Below, in pieces: positions 62,245 through 64,000 of a DNA stretch of 64,000 nt (position 1 is its first letter; every line of letters begins with the position of its first letter). The notes beneath the pieces are model-generated. The model was not told the DNA's origin. It worked only from the letters and a program-made list of their open reading frames with translations, and ran no database searches. The DNA lies in assembly GCA_963732005.1 (NCBI GenBank), contig CAVSXT010000005.1, positions 1,550,001-1,614,000 of the forward strand, in the 5' to 3' direction. A program made the translations under genes and the position numbers. This stretch comes from JASLEW01 sp963732005 (GTDB lineage: Bacteria; Acidobacteriota; Thermoanaerobaculia; Multivoradales; UBA5704).

Positions 62245-63216
62245 ATGAGCACCCGAGGAGGCCAAGGGGACGTCGGGTTGGCGCTGGCGATGCTGCGCAT
62301 GCTCCGCGGCTGGGAGCGCGCGGACCTGGTGCGAGCCCTGGGCGTGAGCCGCAGCTGGATCTCCGAGATCGAGACCGGCAAGAAGGAGCCCGCGACGAGG
62401 ACGGTGCAGCGGATCACCGGGGCGCTTGGCCTGCCGATGTCGGCGGTCGAGGAGGCGCTGGCGCTGGTGCGCAGCGTGCGCGGGCTGGCCGCCGCGGGAA
62501 CGGCCGGCGTCACCGGCGGCGGGAGCGGCGGCCGGCAGGCTCAGCGCGGCGGGGATTCCCGCGCCCAACCGGACGTGGGCCTGGCCTGGGACGGCACCGG
62601 GCTCTCCGGCGTGCTCTTCGAGCTGGCCGGAGCGCGGCTGCGCGCGGACCGGGGCGATCAACCGGACGGCGAGGTCGGCGGGTCCGCCGGTGCGGTCGGC
62701 GGGGGTGGACCTGGCGTTGGAAGCGGCGGGGCCGAGGATCCGGACGGGGCGCGCCGCCGGGGGGCCGAGCTCTGGACGAGGTTGCGGCGCTATGCGCGCG
62801 CGGAGCGCCGGGCGCTGGTGCGCGAGGCGGTGGAGTTCCAGGACTGGGCGCTCTGCGAGCGGCTATGCGAGGAGAGCGCGCGGGCGGGCGCGGAGAGGCC
62901 GGCGGCGGCGGTCGAGCTGGCCGAGCTGGCGGTGGAAGTCGCCTCGTTGGCGCCGGTGGATCAAGCCTGGGCGGCGAACCCGGCGCGGCTGGTCGAAGCG
63001 GGTCGTCCAGGAGAGTTGCCGGCGCACCCGGTGCCGGCGACCCGGAATCCGGCGACAGCCGTGGCCGATGCCGATCGCTGGCGGGACCGGCTGTCAGCCT
63101 ACGCTTGGGGATTCGTCGGCGCGGCGCGGCGCCTGGCAGGAGACTCGGTGGGGGCCGAGGAGGCTCTTGCGCGCTCGCGTGAGCTGTGGCCGGACGAGGC
63201 GCCGGGCGAGCGTTGA
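62245..63216 (+). CDS. XRE-family HTH regulator, TPR region truncated
   Basis: Protein of 323 residues, paralogous to the regulator at 60147. XRE HTH: LRMLRGWERADLVRALGVSR then SWISEIETGKKEPATRTVQR. A Gly/Ala-rich linker follows, then the shared block LWTRLRRYARAERRALVREA and VELAELAVEVASLAPVDQAW, and LSAYAWGFVGAARRLAGDSV. It ends shortly after RSRELWPDEAPGER, where the paralogue continues for about 240 residues of TPR repeats; no continuation was found in other frames. AGGAGG lies before the ATG. CACGGTTCCGTG (62210-62221), an inverted repeat just upstream, could be its operator. Confidence 0.78.
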   Translation: MSTRGGQGDVGLALAMLRMLRGWERADLVRALGVSRSWISEIETGKKEPATRTVQRITGALGLPMSAVEEALALVRSVRGLAAAGTAGVTGGGSGGRQAQRGGDSRAQPDVGLAWDGTGLSGVLFELAGARLRADRGDQPDGEVGGSAGAVGGGGPGVGSGGAEDPDGARRRGAELWTRLRRYARAERRALVREAVEFQDWALCERLCEESARAGAERPAAAVELAELAVEVASLAPVDQAWAANPARLVEAGRPGELPAHPVPATRNPATAVADADRWRDRLSAYAWGFVGAARRLAGDSVGAEEALARSRELWPDEAPGER

Positions 63217-63330
63217 CAGCGACGGTGGGTGTCCTCTCGTGCCGGCCGAACACGCATTGGTTGGCAGGGAGCGGACCTCGCAGCCTGGCAAAGGCCGCAC
63301 TCTGGACCCATCCGCAGGAGGAGACAGGGA

Positions 63331-63882
63331 ATGGAGCCCATCCGGCCGCGCCCGCGGCGCGAAGGCCTCGCCGTTTCGCTCAGCGCGGCGGCGCTGGTGA
63401 TCGCGGTCGTGCTGCCCGTCGCGAGCCACCTCTGGTCGCAACGGTCGCGGCACGACGAGCAGCTGCTGGCGCGGTGCCTGCTGGCCAGCCAGTCCACGTC
63501 CTTTGACAACGGCGTCGCGGTCTTCCGCATCGAGATCTTCAACACCGGCCCGATCACGGCGAAAGGTGTGAGCCTCAGGCTGCGGGGAGATCACCGCATC
63601 CTGGAGCAGATCACCGCGGCGGCGATCCAGAGCGAGCCGCCACTGCGCGTCCGCGTGCGCCAGCCGGAAGCCCGCTCCAACCCGCTCCCGGGAGGCGGGG
63701 ACTTCTTCACCAAGCCCAGGGAGCTGCTGGTGCTGGATCTGGAGCGGCCGCTGCCGCCCGGGCAGAGCGCCCGCCTCACCCTGACCGCACGGGCGGGATC
63801 AGGCGCCGATCCCGCGCTCGAGGTCTGGATCTCGTCGGCGGCGAGTCCTGCGGTCCCGGCGGCCAGCTTCAGGGTGGAGTGA
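63331..63882 (+). CDS. Membrane-anchored protein of unknown function
   Basis: Protein of 183 residues. After a basic stretch there is one membrane segment (GLAVSLSAAALVIAVVLPVA) and then a beta-rich extracytoplasmic domain (FRIEIFNTGPITAKGVSLRL, LLVLDLERPLPPGQSARLTL), like a short immunoglobulin-like fold. AGGAGG lies before the ATG at 63331, which is preferred over upstream in-frame starts that lack an RBS. It follows the truncated HTH-TPR gene by 114 bases on the same strand. Family not recognised. Confidence 0.65.
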   Translation: MEPIRPRPRREGLAVSLSAAALVIAVVLPVASHLWSQRSRHDEQLLARCLLASQSTSFDNGVAVFRIEIFNTGPITAKGVSLRLRGDHRILEQITAAAIQSEPPLRVRVRQPEARSNPLPGGGDFFTKPRELLVLDLERPLPPGQSARLTLTARAGSGADPALEVWISSAASPAVPAASFRVE

Positions 63883-64000
63883 GACCAGGGGGCCCCTGCG
63901 GTCAGGCGGCAGACCCCGCCCGCGGGGCGCCGGTGGGCAGTGTGGCTTTCAGCCGGTGGTCTCATCAGGGTGGGCGCAAGTGGATCTCCACAGCGATTAA

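Overview
The window is a piece of a GC-rich bacterial chromosome. The gene content (an 'acidobacterial duplicated orphan permease' with a PadR partner, a large sedolisin with Ig-like repeats, S41 protease, HTH-TPR regulators and short Cys-rich peptides with an L-x-L-x-RET leader) fits Acidobacteriota, perhaps a Thermoanaerobaculia-like lineage. That assignment is inference from gene families only; no rRNA is present.

Layout. 1-4301: end of a polysaccharide/glycosyltransferase operon with stop/start overlaps. 4302-5725: small secreted and membrane proteins and a putative RiPP (lanthipeptide-like) precursor. 5834-11377: fatty-acid/phospholipid operon yceD-rpmF-plsX-fabD-fabG-acpP-fabF. 11473-17489: DUF4097 protein, an ETF-ubiquinone oxidoreductase whose last codons are out of frame, a DedA-rhodanese fusion and a fused AroD-AroE enzyme. 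17536-20558: ADOP permease and PadR regulator. 20768-20842: tRNA-His(GTG) with an unusual acceptor end.

21434-35239 is the most notable block: one co-directional operon of overlapping genes that looks like a multi-gene anti-phage system. It encodes an SNF2 helicase with a DUF3883-like tail, a 38-codon remnant of a DUF262 (GmrSD-type) gene, a phosphoribosyltransferase-like protein, a fusion of a NADAR domain to a DUF1156 adenine methyltransferase, an AAA/OLD-type ATPase with a DUF4276 TOPRIM-like partner, a PD-(D/E)xK-like protein and a DUF499 ATPase. The core (helicase, methylase, DUF499 ATPase) resembles the DISARM-related helicase-methylase-ATPase class. The inserted modules, the NADAR-methylase fusion and the DUF262 remnant make this version unusual. 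It ends beside an intact ISL3-family element (35482-37011) with inverted repeats and an 8-bp target duplication that contains the start codon of the next gene.

37017-45905: a secreted protein, an S41 protease, a second RiPP-like precursor, a two-gene operon (CxxCH lipoprotein plus a protein resembling the non-ferritin part of VioB) and a TonB-dependent receptor. 45928-53913: a 2051-residue sedolisin with MBG repeats and a C-terminal sorting tail, a TIGR03032 protein and a small protein. 54086-55775: VapBC with a palindromic operator and probably leaderless mRNA, then an orphan DUF433 antitoxin whose DUF5615 toxin is cut to 15 codons. 55750-63882: secreted proteins and several TPR proteins, including two XRE-HTH/TPR paralogues around a small secreted Cys-motif peptide.

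All calls come from reading the sequence and from family knowledge; no searches were run.
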